Origin: Noviherbaspirillum sp. UKPF54
GTDB lineage: Bacteria > Pseudomonadota > Gammaproteobacteria > Burkholderiales > Burkholderiaceae_D
NCBI RefSeq assembly: GCF_007874125.1
Contig: NZ_CP040128.1
Span: forward strand, 1-64,000
Direction: 5' to 3'
Length of the DNA stretch: 64,000 nucleotides
Shown: piece after piece, positions 46,983-55,189 of the stretch
Position numbering within the stretch: position 1 is the first letter of the stretch
Layout of the letters: the number at the start of each line of letters is the position of its first letter
Notes under the pieces: model-generated
What the model saw: the letters and a program-made list of their open reading frames with translations, nothing else
What the model was told of the DNA's origin: nothing
Databases searched by the model: none
Program-made: the position numbers and the translations under genes

Positions 46983-47987
46983 ATGAAACTGAAAACCCTG
47001 GTATTCGCCTTGGCCGCCGCCGCCATCGTCAGCGGAAACGCGTTTGCGCAAGCGCCGATCGTCATCAAGTTCAGCCACGTGGTGGCCAACGACACGCCCA
47101 AGGGCAAGGCTGCCGAGCGCTTCAAGGAGCTTGCCGAAAAGGCAACCAAGGGCCGGGTGAAGGTCGAGGTCTATCCGAACAGCACGCTGTACAAGGACAA
47201 GGAAGAGCTCGAGGCGCTGCAGCTGGGCGCAGTCCAGATGCTGGCGCCGTCGCTGGCCAAGTTCGGCCCGCTCGGCGTGAAGGAATTCGAGGTGTTCGAC
47301 CTGCCGTACATTTTCCCGGGCAAGGACGTGTTGTACCGCGTCACCGAAGGCCCGATCGGCAAGAGCCTGTTCCAGAAGCTGGAGCCTAAGGGCATCACCG
47401 GCCTGGCCTACTGGGACAACGGCTTCAAGGTCATGTCCGCCAACAAGCCGCTGCACACGCCGGCCGACTTCCGCGGCCTGAAGATGCGCATCCAGTCGTC
47501 CAAGGTGCTCGACGCCCAGTTCCGCACCCTCGGCGCCAACCCGCAGGTGATGGCGTTCTCCGAGGTGTACCAGGCGCTGCAGACCGGCGTGGTGGACGGC
47601 ACCGAGAACCCGCCGTCCAACCTGTACACCCAGAAGATGCATGAAGTGCAAAAGCACGTGACGGTCTCCAACCACGGCTACCTGGGCTATGCGGTGATCG
47701 TCAACAAGAAGTTCTGGGACGGCTTGCCGGCGGACATCCGCACCGCGCTGGAAGGCGCGATGAAGGATGCGACCAAGTACGCCAACGCGATCGCGCAGCA
47801 GGAAAACGACAAGGCGCTGGATGCCGTGCGCAAGTCCGGCAAGACCGAGGTCTACGTGCTGAACGACAAGGAAAAGGCAGAGTGGCGCAAGGCGCTGCTG
47901 CCGGTGCAGAATTCGATGGCCGGCCGCATCGGTCCTGACCTGATCCAGGCGGTCAACAAGGAAGCCCAGGCGCTGGGCTACAAATAA
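46983..47987 (+). CDS. dctP: TRAP transporter substrate-binding protein DctP
   Basis: A 334-residue periplasmic protein with a signal peptide (cleavage near AFA-QAP, about 22). IVIKFSHVVANDTPKGKAAERF opens the DctP fold. The carboxylate-binding arginine lies in FRGLKMRIQSSKVLDAQF, followed by VYQALQTGVVDGTENPPSN. It captures C4-dicarboxylates or related organic acids and delivers them to DctQM. The ribosome site GAAGGAG is strong. It heads the dctPQM run, separated from dctQ by a 132-base gap with a long hairpin. Confidence 0.94.
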   Translation: MKLKTLVFALAAAAIVSGNAFAQAPIVIKFSHVVANDTPKGKAAERFKELAEKATKGRVKVEVYPNSTLYKDKEELEALQLGAVQMLAPSLAKFGPLGVKEFEVFDLPYIFPGKDVLYRVTEGPIGKSLFQKLEPKGITGLAYWDNGFKVMSANKPLHTPADFRGLKMRIQSSKVLDAQFRTLGANPQVMAFSEVYQALQTGVVDGTENPPSNLYTQKMHEVQKHVTVSNHGYLGYAVIVNKKFWDGLPADIRTALEGAMKDATKYANAIAQQENDKALDAVRKSGKTEVYVLNDKEKAEWRKALLPVQNSMAGRIGPDLIQAVNKEAQALGYK

Positions 47988-48027
47988 GCTGCGGCATTAA
48001 GCCACTGAGGTAATCAAGCAGCAAGGG

Positions 48028-48063
48028 TATGCGGCTTGCCGGTCGATGACCGCAAGCCGCATA
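48028..48063 (+). promoter_or_regulatory. Long stem-loop between dctP and dctQ
   Basis: TATGCGGCTTGC (48028-48039) pairs with GCAAGCCGCATA (48052-48063). After one bulged C, GGTC pairs with GACC around GAT. The 16-bp stem lies 41 bases after the dctP stop and lacks a T tract. Such structures often raise the level of the binding-protein message relative to the membrane subunits. Confidence 0.6.
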
Positions 48064-48119
48064 TTGACGACTAGCGCCGCCGGATGAAGCAGTCCCGGCG
48101 GTGCTGCAAAGGAGAGTAT

Positions 48120-48683
48120 ATGAAGTTCCTCGATCATCTGGAGGAGTGGCTGATTGCCTTCCTGATGGGCGCGGCGACAATCATCACGTTTGTCGCGGTG
48201 CTGCATCGCTATGTATCCGGTTTTGCGATCCCGGGCCTGCAGGACTGGCTCATCTCGCTCAACACCAGCTGGGCGCAAGAGCTGACTATCTACATGTTCG
48301 TGTGGATGGCCAAGTTCGGCGCGGCGTATGGCGTTCGTACCGGCATCCACGTCGGCGTCGACGTGCTGATCAACAAGCTCAATACACCGTGGCGCAACAA
48401 GTTCATCGTGTTCGGCCTCCTGGCAGGCGCGCTGTTTACGGGCGTCATCGGCACGCTCGGCTTTAATTTCGTGCGCGAGCTGAGCCAGACTTCCAGCACT
48501 TCCGAAGTGCTGGAACTGCCGATGTGGATGGTGTATTCCGCCATTCCGCTCGGTTCCTACCTGATGTGCTTCCGCTTCCTGCAAGTGACGTGGAGCTTCA
48601 TCAAGACCGGCGAACTGCCGAAGCATGACCCGTCGCATGTCGAGGGACTTGAGAACGAAGACCTGCTGGGAGGAAGAACATGA
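48120..48683 (+). CDS. dctQ: TRAP transporter small membrane subunit DctQ
   Basis: A 187-residue protein with four membrane helices. LEEWLIAFLMGAATIITFVA, SWAQELTIYMFVWMAKFGAA (the conserved WxxE motif) and GVRTGIHVGVDVLI are the DctQ hallmarks. It anchors and supports the DctM channel. The start is ATG 48120 with GGAGAG ahead. Its stop overlaps the dctM start by four bases (ATGA), so the two are coupled. Confidence 0.93.
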   Translation: MKFLDHLEEWLIAFLMGAATIITFVAVLHRYVSGFAIPGLQDWLISLNTSWAQELTIYMFVWMAKFGAAYGVRTGIHVGVDVLINKLNTPWRNKFIVFGLLAGALFTGVIGTLGFNFVRELSQTSSTSEVLELPMWMVYSAIPLGSYLMCFRFLQVTWSFIKTGELPKHDPSHVEGLENEDLLGGRT

Positions 48684-49957
48684 ACGCCGCCATTATTTTT
48701 GTCCTCCTGCTGGTGCTGATGCTCACCGGCATGCCGATCTCGATTTCGCTCGGCCTGACGGTGTTGACCTTCCTGTTCACGATGACGCAGGTGCCGATCG
48801 AATCGGTCGCCCTGAAGCTGTTTACCGGCATCGAGAAGTTCGAGATCATGGCGATCCCGTTCTTCATCCTGGCAGGTAACTTCCTGACGCACGGCGGTGT
48901 CGCGCGGCGCATGATCAATTTCGCCACCTCCATGGTCGGCCACTGGCATGGCGGCCTGGCGCTGGCGGGCGTGGTGGCGTGCGCCCTGTTCGCGGCGGTG
49001 TCCGGTTCCTCGCCGGCGACCGTGGTGGCGATCGGCTCGATCATCATGCCGGCGATGGTGCGCCAGGGTTATCCGAAGGGCTTCGGCGCGGGCGTCATCA
49101 CGACTTCCGGCGCGCTGGGCATCCTGATCCCGCCGTCGATCGTGATGGTGATGTACTCGGTGTCGACCAACACCTCGGTGGGCAAGCTGTTCATGGCCGG
49201 CGTGATTCCAGGCATCTTGCTTGCAACCTTCCTCGGCCTGACCACCTGGGTACTGGCGAAGAAGAAGGACTATCCGCGCATGAAGAAGGCGACCTGGGGC
49301 GAACGCCTCGTCGCGTTCCGCAAGAGCGCCTGGGGCCTGCTGCTGATCGTGATCGTGATGGGCGGTATCTATACCGGCATCTTCACGCCGACCGAAGCCG
49401 CCGCCATGTCCGCCGTCTACGCCTTCATCATCGCCGTGTTCGTCTACAAGGACATGGGCTTGAAGCAGGTGCCGAAGGTCTTGCTGGATTCCGCCTCGAT
49501 GTCGGCGATGCTGCTGTACATCATCACGAACGCAGTGCTGTTCTCGTTCCTGATGACCAGCGAAAACATCCCGCAAGCGATGGCCGGTTGGATCATGGAC
49601 AAGGGCTTCGGGCAGGTTTCCTTCCTGCTGGTGGTGAACGTGCTGCTGCTGTTGGCCGGTAACGTGATGGAGCCGTCGTCGATCGTGCTGATCATGGCGC
49701 CGATCCTGTTCCCGGTGGCGACCGCGCTCGGCATCGATCCGGTGCACTTCGGCATCATCATGGTGGTGAACATGGAAGTCGGCATGTGCCATCCGCCAGT
49801 CGGCCTGAACCTGTACGTGGCCTCTGGCATCACCAAGATGGGCATTACCGAGCTCACTGTCGCGGTCATGCCGTGGCTGCTGACGATGGTCGGTTTCCTG
49901 CTGCTCATTACGTATGTGCCGCAAATCTCGCTGTGGCTGCCAAGCCTGATGTACTGA
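48680..49957 (+). CDS. dctM: TRAP transporter large permease subunit DctM
   Basis: A 425-residue sodium-coupled permease with about twelve membrane segments. MLTGMPISISLGLTVLTF opens the protein, and FAAVSGSSPATVVAIGSIIM and GALGILIPPSIVMVMYSV are the conserved DctM motifs for substrate and sodium sites. The C-terminal half has MEPSSIVLIMAPILFPVA and HPPVGLNLYV. It imports the acid bound by DctP. A clear terminator follows after 24 bases. Confidence 0.95.
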   Translation: MNAAIIFVLLLVLMLTGMPISISLGLTVLTFLFTMTQVPIESVALKLFTGIEKFEIMAIPFFILAGNFLTHGGVARRMINFATSMVGHWHGGLALAGVVACALFAAVSGSSPATVVAIGSIIMPAMVRQGYPKGFGAGVITTSGALGILIPPSIVMVMYSVSTNTSVGKLFMAGVIPGILLATFLGLTTWVLAKKKDYPRMKKATWGERLVAFRKSAWGLLLIVIVMGGIYTGIFTPTEAAAMSAVYAFIIAVFVYKDMGLKQVPKVLLDSASMSAMLLYIITNAVLFSFLMTSENIPQAMAGWIMDKGFGQVSFLLVVNVLLLLAGNVMEPSSIVLIMAPILFPVATALGIDPVHFGIIMVVNMEVGMCHPPVGLNLYVASGITKMGITELTVAVMPWLLTMVGFLLLITYVPQISLWLPSLMY

Positions 49958-49980
49958 TCAGACTAAGCTGTTTGGCAACG

Positions 49981-50010
49981 AAAGGCGCGTCCACAAGACG
50001 CGCCTTTTTT
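49981..50010 (+). terminator. Rho-independent terminator of dctPQM
   Basis: AAGGCGCGTC and GACGCGCCTT pair around CCACAA-type loop bases, followed by six T. It closes the TRAP operon 24 bases after the dctM stop. Confidence 0.85.
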
Positions 50011-50026
50011 CATTTATCCTATCGCG

Positions 50027-50581
50027 ATGGATAAATCTTCCGTGACAGCACTGATTGACCGCAGCGTGCCGGGCGACATGACGTCCGTGCAGCGGATGGC
50101 GGCCATGTTTTCCGCCATCGTCGAAGCGCCGTTCGGCGGCTTCGGCATCCGCACCGAAGCCGGTGCGGTGCGCGAACTGGTGTATCTGCCGAAAAGCTTC
50201 GGCGACAAGGAACCGGTCGACGCCTTTTCCGAACAGGCGGCGCGCCAGGTCGAGCGCTACCTTGCCGATCCGGATTTCCGCTTCACCCTGCCACTGGCCG
50301 AAGCCGGCACCGCTTTCCAGCGCCGGGTATGGGATGCCATTTGCGCCATTCCGCGCGGAGAAGTGCTTACCTACGGACAGGTGGCCAGACAGATCCGCTC
50401 CGCTCCCCGCGCGGTGGGCCAGGCATGCGGCGCGAACTGGTTCCCGATCATCATTCCCTGCCATCGCGTCACCGCTTCCGCAGGTCTGGGCGGCTTTTCG
50501 AATCACGACGATGCGGACGGTTTTCACCTCGGCGTGAAGCGCTGGCTGCTGGCGCACGAAGGCGTCGAAGGCTATCGATGA
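50027..50581 (+). CDS. ogt: Methylated-DNA-[protein]-cysteine S-methyltransferase
   Basis: A 184-residue suicide repair protein that takes alkyl groups from O6-alkylguanine. The active site FPIIIPCHRVTASAGLGGFS holds the acceptor Cys (PCHRV). GTAFQRRVWDAICAIPRGEV and the arginine-finger helix TYGQVARQIRSAPRAVGQA are intact. It is a one-domain enzyme without the Ada DNA-binding part. It overlaps the xerD start (ATGA), giving a coupled ogt-xerD pair. Confidence 0.93.
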   Translation: MDKSSVTALIDRSVPGDMTSVQRMAAMFSAIVEAPFGGFGIRTEAGAVRELVYLPKSFGDKEPVDAFSEQAARQVERYLADPDFRFTLPLAEAGTAFQRRVWDAICAIPRGEVLTYGQVARQIRSAPRAVGQACGANWFPIIIPCHRVTASAGLGGFSNHDDADGFHLGVKRWLLAHEGVEGYR

Positions 50582-51495
50582 CGGAGGGCGTCGTAGCTGC
50601 GCCCGCGGCCGGTCGGGACGCGATCGATGAATTCTGCGACACGCTGTGGCTGGAGGACGGTCTTGCCAAAAACACGCTCGACGCCTACCGGCGCGACCTG
50701 AGCCTGTTTGCGGACTGGCTTATGGTCGAGCGCGGCAAGCCGCTGTACGCAGCGGCGACGGACGACCTGAACGCCTATTTCGCGGCGCGCCATGCCGGCA
50801 CCAAGGCGACCTCCGCCAACCGGCGCCTTGCCGCGTTAAAACGCTTCTACCAGCTCGCGCTACGGCAGAACAAGATCAGCACCGATCCCTGCCTGAAACT
50901 GAAATCGGCCAAGCAGCCGCCGCGCTTTCCCAAGACCCTCTCCGAGATGCAGGTGGACGCGCTCTTGGCCGCGCCCGACGTCAACACGCCGCTGGGCTTG
51001 CGCGACCGGACCATGCTGGAACTGATGTATGCCAGCGGCTTGCGGGTGTCGGAACTGGTGTTGCTCAAGACGATAGAGCTGGGCATGAACGAAGGCGTGC
51101 TGCGCATTACCGGCAAGGGCGGCAAGACGCGGCTGGTGCCGTTCGGCGAAGAAGCGCGGTCCTGGATCGAGCGCTACCTGCAGCAGGGGCGTTCGGCCAT
51201 CCTGGGCGGCCAGGTTGACGATGCCTTGTTCGTCACCGGCCGCGGCGGCGCGATGACGCGCCAGATGTTCTGGACACTGATCAAGAAGTACGCGTTGCGC
51301 GCCCAGATCAATGCGCCACTGTCGCCCCACACCTTGCGCCACGCCTTCGCGACGCATTTGCTCAATCATGGCGCCGACTTGCGTGTTGTGCAATTGCTGC
51401 TGGGGCATGCCGATATTTCAACGACACAAATCTATACGCATGTGGCGCGCGAGCGCCTGAAAAAGCTTCATGCGCAGCACCATCCGCGCGGCTGA
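50578..51495 (+). CDS. xerD: Site-specific tyrosine recombinase XerD
   Basis: A 305-residue chromosome-dimer resolvase that works with XerC at dif. The SAM-like N-terminal domain (about 10-105; EDGLAKNTLDAYRRDLSLF) is followed by the catalytic domain. Its nucleophile set is visible: Arg in ASGLRVSEL, Lys in TGKGGKTRLVP, HTLRHAFATH (HxxR), LLGHADIS (His) and TTQIYTHV (Tyr). It is close to E. coli XerD (298) in length, so it is a housekeeping gene and not a phage integrase. No dif site was located here. Confidence 0.95.
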   Translation: MTEGVVAAPAAGRDAIDEFCDTLWLEDGLAKNTLDAYRRDLSLFADWLMVERGKPLYAAATDDLNAYFAARHAGTKATSANRRLAALKRFYQLALRQNKISTDPCLKLKSAKQPPRFPKTLSEMQVDALLAAPDVNTPLGLRDRTMLELMYASGLRVSELVLLKTIELGMNEGVLRITGKGGKTRLVPFGEEARSWIERYLQQGRSAILGGQVDDALFVTGRGGAMTRQMFWTLIKKYALRAQINAPLSPHTLRHAFATHLLNHGADLRVVQLLLGHADISTTQIYTHVARERLKKLHAQHHPRG

Positions 51496-51592
51496 CGTGC
51501 GCCGTGCCGCAACGAAATGCTCGCGAAATCCAGGATTGTTACAAACCGTAAAGCTTGGATCTTACCGGCTGCGCTGCGCGGCATACTGGTAA

Positions 51593-51624
51593 TGCCCACG
51601 GAAGACGGGCTCATTCGGTGGGCA
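51593..51624. other. Imperfect stem-loop in the xerD to miniprotein gap
   Basis: TGCCCAC (51593-51599) pairs with GTGGGCA (51618-51624), and GAA with TTC inside. The 267-base gap 51496-51762 holds no other recognisable feature. It could belong to the leader of the small gene downstream or be a small RNA fold. Confidence 0.3.
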
Positions 51625-51762
51625 GGGAAAAGGATGTGCTATGCCGGCGATTCGCAAAAAGCATTCCTGAAAATCAGGACGGGATGGCCTTGCAATTCCT
51701 CAATTTGAGCTGGCCTGTATTTTGTTAAATTTTATCTCTGTCACTTTGCCGGAGCGTTTTCG

Positions 51763-51843
51763 ATGGAAGTCTTGCGGACCCTTTCTTATATTGCCCTGAT
51801 CGTCGCTACTCTCACCGCCACTTACATGGTGGCGCACATCTGA
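51763..51843 (+). CDS. 26-residue membrane miniprotein
   Basis: ATG at 51763 opens a 26-codon frame: MEVLRTLSYIALIVATLTAT, then YMVAHI and TGA. Nearly all of it can form one membrane helix. A GGAG ribosome site lies 9 bases ahead and a strong terminator 50 bases after the stop. The 267-base space before it allows its own promoter. Such features are those of real small membrane proteins, but no family is recognised and translation is unproven. Confidence 0.5.
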   Translation: MEVLRTLSYIALIVATLTATYMVAHI

Positions 51844-51892
51844 TATCGCGCCACGCTGGGACGTCGCATGCCGCGACTTCCCGTCAGAATGC

Positions 51893-51925
51893 AAAACGGG
51901 CCGCATCTGCGGCCCGTTTTTATTT
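51893..51925. terminator. Bidirectional terminator between the miniprotein and phasin genes
   Basis: AAAACGGGCCGC (51893-51904) and GCGGCCCGTTTT (51909-51920) pair perfectly around ATCT and continue into T residues. It serves the plus-strand small gene and the convergent phasin gene. Confidence 0.85.
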
Positions 51926-51940
51926 CATCTGGTCGACGAA

Positions 51941-52504
51941 TTATTTGCGCGCGCGATTGGCGGTTTTCTCGGCCGCTTGCGAGAACTGGTTGACCGCCGA
52001 ATTCATGTTCGCTTCCATGACCTCGACCGCCTGCTTGGTAGTCTTGCTGAATTGCTCGTAGCCGGCATTCGCGTTGGTAATGGCCGATTTTACGATCGCG
52101 ACCACGTTTTCAGTGCCCGCCGGCGCATTCTTCGACACGTCTTCCACCAGTTCGGTCACCTTGCGGCCGGTTTCGACGAACTGCTCTTCGGCGGCGCGGG
52201 TAAATTCTGCCTGCGCATTGGTGGCGATCCCGGCCAAGTGACGGCCATAAGCAATCGCCTTGGCGGCAGCCGGTTGCGCTTGGGCTGCGGTCAGCGAAAA
52301 GAATTCCTGCGGGTCCTTTACACCCAGCAACTGCTTGGCGGCGATCGAGGAATCTTCCAGCGAAGCCTTTGCCACGTTGAGATTCAGGTCGACCACTTTC
52401 TCGACGCTTTCGAATGCCTTGCTGGTCAAATTGGTCAGCAGCGAGAGCTGGGCTTCCAGATTAGCCTTGGCGACGTTGGAAAATTGTTCGGGAATCGGGA
52501 ACAT
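51941..52504 (-). CDS. phaP: Phasin (polyhydroxyalkanoate granule-associated protein)
   Basis: A 187-residue, almost wholly helical protein starting MFPIPEQFSNVAKANLEAQL, the typical opening of burkholderial phasins. LLGVKDPQEFFSLTAAQAQP and AEFTRAAEEQFVETGRKVTE match the Phasin_2 family. It coats PHA granules and limits their coalescence, implying that the host makes polyhydroxybutyrate. The start ATG 52504 has an AAGGAG site. A palindrome upstream at 52548-52560 is a candidate PhaR site. No pha synthesis genes are in the window. Confidence 0.92.
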   Translation of the reverse strand: MFPIPEQFSNVAKANLEAQLSLLTNLTSKAFESVEKVVDLNLNVAKASLEDSSIAAKQLLGVKDPQEFFSLTAAQAQPAAAKAIAYGRHLAGIATNAQAEFTRAAEEQFVETGRKVTELVEDVSKNAPAGTENVVAIVKSAITNANAGYEQFSKTTKQAVEVMEANMNSAVNQFSQAAEKTANRARK

Positions 52505-52957
52505 GGATTTCTCCTTGGAATAAATAAGCATCAAATTAGTAGGCATGCTGCATTGTGCAGTGCAACAATATCTATTGTAGGGGCGCACCCGAGGAAGTCA
52601 AGTGATTTTTGTGCGCCGCACAAAAAAGATCAAGTTATCTTCGGGAACAGTAGTTTTTGGGTGAGGCAAAGGCGGTTGTACCTTGCGCCCAGCCATATTC
52701 CGCGGCAACGGACATGGCTGGACGCGCTCGTACGGATGTCGTTTTATCACATGCGACTTTTGCCAGGATTGGTGGGCAAGGCTGATCAAGGAGTTCATTG
52801 AGCTTGCTCAAGTGCTGCGCGATTGAATTGCCTGTCTGATATTTTTTCAGGTATATGCCGCGCAGAAAGATAAGCGCTTTAGTCGGGAATGGCGGCTCCG
52901 GCATCGCAATCCGGCTTTCTTGCTGCATAATGTCGCCCAGTTTTTTGGAATGGCGCT
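52505..52957. other. 453-base gap between phasin and ybaK-type gene: no gene
   Basis: No credible frame. It holds CTGCA-TTG-TGCAG (52548-52560) and a 9-bp inverted repeat, TTTTTGTGC (52606-52614) with GCACAAAAA (52618-52626). Both lie on the phasin side, where phasin regulators usually bind. Confidence 0.5.
52548..52560 (-). promoter_or_regulatory. Candidate PhaR operator upstream of the phasin gene
   Basis: CTGCATTGTGCAG is a perfect 5-3-5 inverted repeat 44 bases before the phasin start. PhaR operators in Paracoccus are described as TGC-rich with CTGC and GCAG arms; this site fits that pattern with a five-base centre. It is inferred from the motif and from phasin being the usual PhaR target. 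Confidence 0.4.
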
Positions 52958-53449
52958 ATGGCAAAGAAAGAGCATGTGTCGGAAACGCCGGCCACGCAGT
53001 TCCTGCGCAAGCACGGCATTGCGTTTTCCGAGCATCCCTACGATTACGAAGAGCATGGCGGCACCGCCGTGTCCGCACGTGAACTGGGCGTCGACGAGCA
53101 TCACGTCGTCAAGACCCTGATCATGCAGGACGAGGCGGCCAAGCCGCTGATCGTGCTCATGCATGGTGACCGCAAGGTATCGACCAAGAACCTGGCGCGC
53201 CAGATTGGCTGCAAGTCGGTCGAGCCATGCAAGCCGGAAGTCGCCAACCGGCACTCCGGTTTCCTGGTCGGCGGCACCTCGCCGTTCGGCACCCGGAAGG
53301 CGATGCCGGTCTATGTCGAAGAGAGCGTGCTGGCGCTGGACAAGATTTACATCAATGGCGGCCGGCGCGGCTACCTGGTCGGCATCGATCCGAAAACCAT
53401 CCTGCAAGTGTTGCCGGCAAAGCCGGTCGCGTGCGCGCTGGAAGAATAA
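52958..53449 (+). CDS. ybaK: Cys-tRNA(Pro)/Cys-tRNA(Cys) deacylase, YbaK family
   Basis: A 163-residue single-domain editing protein. [21 protein letters not shown], the Lys-containing [15 protein letters not shown], and [20 protein letters not shown] (GGxSPxG motif) are the YbaK hallmarks. It hydrolyses cysteine misattached to tRNA-Pro. It is followed by plsY after 28 bases, so the two are likely cotranscribed. A second, more distant family member lies at 59289-59759. Confidence 0.92.
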   Translation: MAKKEHVSETPATQFLRKHGIAFSEHPYDYEEHGGTAVSARELGVDEHHVVKTLIMQDEAAKPLIVLMHGDRKVSTKNLARQIGCKSVEPCKPEVANRHSGFLVGGTSPFGTRKAMPVYVEESVLALDKIYINGGRRGYLVGIDPKTILQVLPAKPVACALEE

Positions 53450-53477
53450 GCGCGGCGTTTTTGTTGAAAGGGAGAGA

Positions 53478-54083
53478 ATGAATACATTGCTGTTTGCGAT
53501 CGCGGCTTACCTGATCGGATCGATTTCGTTCGCGGTCGTGGTGAGCAAGGCGTTTCGCCTGGCCGATCCGCGCACCTACGGCTCGAAGAATCCGGGCGCG
53601 ACCAATGTGCTGCGCAGCGGGAACAAGGCGGCTGCGGCATTGACGCTGCTGGGAGACTGCGTCAAGGGCTGGCTGGCGGTGTGGCTGGCCCAGAAGTATG
53701 GCCCGCAGTTCGGCGTCGAGGACAATGGCGTGGCGCTGGTGGCGATCGCGGTCTTCCTCGGGCACCTGTGGCCGGTCTTCTTCAAGTTCGTCGGCGGCAA
53801 GGGCGTCGCGACCGCGCTGGGCGTGCTGCTCGGCCTGAACGGCTGGCTGGGACTGGCTACGCTGGTCACCTGGCTGGTGGTCGCCTATGCCTTCCGCTAT
53901 TCGTCGATGGCGGCACTGATCGCCAGCGTGTTTGCGCCATTCTATTACGGCCTGCTGTTCGGTTTCGATGCGAAGCTGCTGGCTGTGCTGGTCATGAGCG
54001 CGCTGCTGGTCTACCGCCACCGCCAGAATATCGCCAACCTGTTGGCTGGCAAGGAAAGCAAGATCGGCAGCAAGAAGAAGTAG
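53478..54083 (+). CDS. plsY: Glycerol-3-phosphate acyltransferase PlsY
   Basis: A 201-residue membrane protein that uses acyl-phosphate to acylate glycerol-3-phosphate, the first step of phospholipid synthesis. [36 protein letters not shown] (motif 1), [21 protein letters not shown] (motif 2) and a third segment near [12 protein letters not shown] are conserved. The start at ATG 53478 follows GGGAGAG. PlsC for the second acylation is at 21305-22090. It is convergent with tsaD, with only 3 bases between stops. Confidence 0.94.
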   Translation: MNTLLFAIAAYLIGSISFAVVVSKAFRLADPRTYGSKNPGATNVLRSGNKAAAALTLLGDCVKGWLAVWLAQKYGPQFGVEDNGVALVAIAVFLGHLWPVFFKFVGGKGVATALGVLLGLNGWLGLATLVTWLVVAYAFRYSSMAALIASVFAPFYYGLLFGFDAKLLAVLVMSALLVYRHRQNIANLLAGKESKIGSKKK

Positions 54084-54086
54084 GCC

Positions 54087-55115
54087 TTACACGTTCCTCA
54101 ACTCGTCCAGCGGCCAGCGCGGCCTGACATTGAAAGCATAGTCGCGCCGCGCAGCGTCCGGATTGATCTGCAGGCGCATCGCGCCGGCAAACGCGATCAT
54201 CGCGCCATTGTCGGTGCAGAATTCCAGTTCCGGGTAGTACACGCGAAAGCGCCGCTTGTGCGCCGCCGCATCGAGCGCTTCGCGCAGCTGGCGGTTGGCG
54301 CCGACGCCGCCGGCGATCACCAGCTTCTTCAAGCCCGTTTCCTTCAGCGCCGTCACGCATTTCGCCACCAGTACGTCGACGATCGCGTCGACGAAGGCGC
54401 GCGCCACATTCGCCTTGTCCTGTTCGCAGATATTGGTGATCTGGTTCTTCACCACCGTCAGCACGGCCGTCTTCAGGCCGGAAAAGCTGAAATTCAAATC
54501 CTTCGAATGCAGCATCGGGCGCGGCAGCTTGTAGACGCCGGGGTCGCCGAATTCGGCCAAGCGCGAAATCGCCGGCCCCCCTGGGTAACCGAGGCCGAGC
54601 AGCTTGGCCGACTTGTCGAACGCTTCGCCGGCCGCGTCGTCGAGCGTCTCGCCCAAGAGCGTGTACTGGCCGACGCCGTCGACGCGCATCAGCTGGGTGT
54701 GGCCGCCCGAGACGAGCAGTGCGACGAACGGAAAGGAGGGCGGGTCGCGCGACAGCAGCGGCGACAGCAGGTGGCCTTCCAGGTGGTGGATGCCCAGCAC
54801 CGGCCGGTCGAGCGCCAGCCCCAGGCCGCAGGCCACCGAGGCGCCCACCAGCAGCGCGCCGGCCAAGCCCGGTCCCTGGGTATAGGCAATGGCGTCGATG
54901 GCCGAACGCGGCATGTCGGCATTCTTCAATACCTGCTCCAGCAGCGGGATGGCGCGCCGGATATGGTCGCGCGAGGCCAGTTCCGGCACCACGCCGCCGT
55001 ATTCCTCGTGCATGGCGACCTGCGAGTGCAGGGCATGCGCCAGGAGGCCGCGTTGTGTGTCGTACAACGCGATGCCGGTTTCGTCACAGGAGGATTCGAC
55101 GCCGAGGACAATCAT
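54087..55115 (-). CDS. tsaD: tRNA N6-adenosine threonylcarbamoyltransferase TsaD
   Basis: A 342-residue ASKHA-fold enzyme that transfers threonylcarbamoyl to A37. It begins [19 protein letters not shown]. The metal-binding HxxxH is in [13 protein letters not shown], followed by [22 protein letters not shown] and [14 protein letters not shown] lie in the C-terminal half. The start is ATG 55115. TsaE, its partner ATPase, is at 41451-41936. It is divergent from nasT. Confidence 0.96.
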   Translation of the reverse strand: MIVLGVESSCDETGIALYDTQRGLLAHALHSQVAMHEEYGGVVPELASRDHIRRAIPLLEQVLKNADMPRSAIDAIAYTQGPGLAGALLVGASVACGLGLALDRPVLGIHHLEGHLLSPLLSRDPPSFPFVALLVSGGHTQLMRVDGVGQYTLLGETLDDAAGEAFDKSAKLLGLGYPGGPAISRLAEFGDPGVYKLPRPMLHSKDLNFSFSGLKTAVLTVVKNQITNICEQDKANVARAFVDAIVDVLVAKCVTALKETGLKKLVIAGGVGANRQLREALDAAAHKRRFRVYYPELEFCTDNGAMIAFAGAMRLQINPDAARRDYAFNVRPRWPLDELRNV

Positions 55116-55189
55116 GGGATGGCAGGCTTCTTGCAAAGCGACATTGTAAAGGAAAGCGTTATTCCAGGCCCCTACTATCCTCTTTCATC

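Noticed and set aside
50578..51495. XerD as evidence of a mobile element
   Set aside because: Length and motifs are those of the chromosomal XerD, it is coupled to ogt, and no attachment site, integrase partner or phage gene is nearby.
51517..51708. A 63-codon plus-strand frame after xerD
   Set aside because: No ribosome site, mixed composition, and it covers the stem-loop at 51593-51624. The 26-codon frame at 51763 has better signals.
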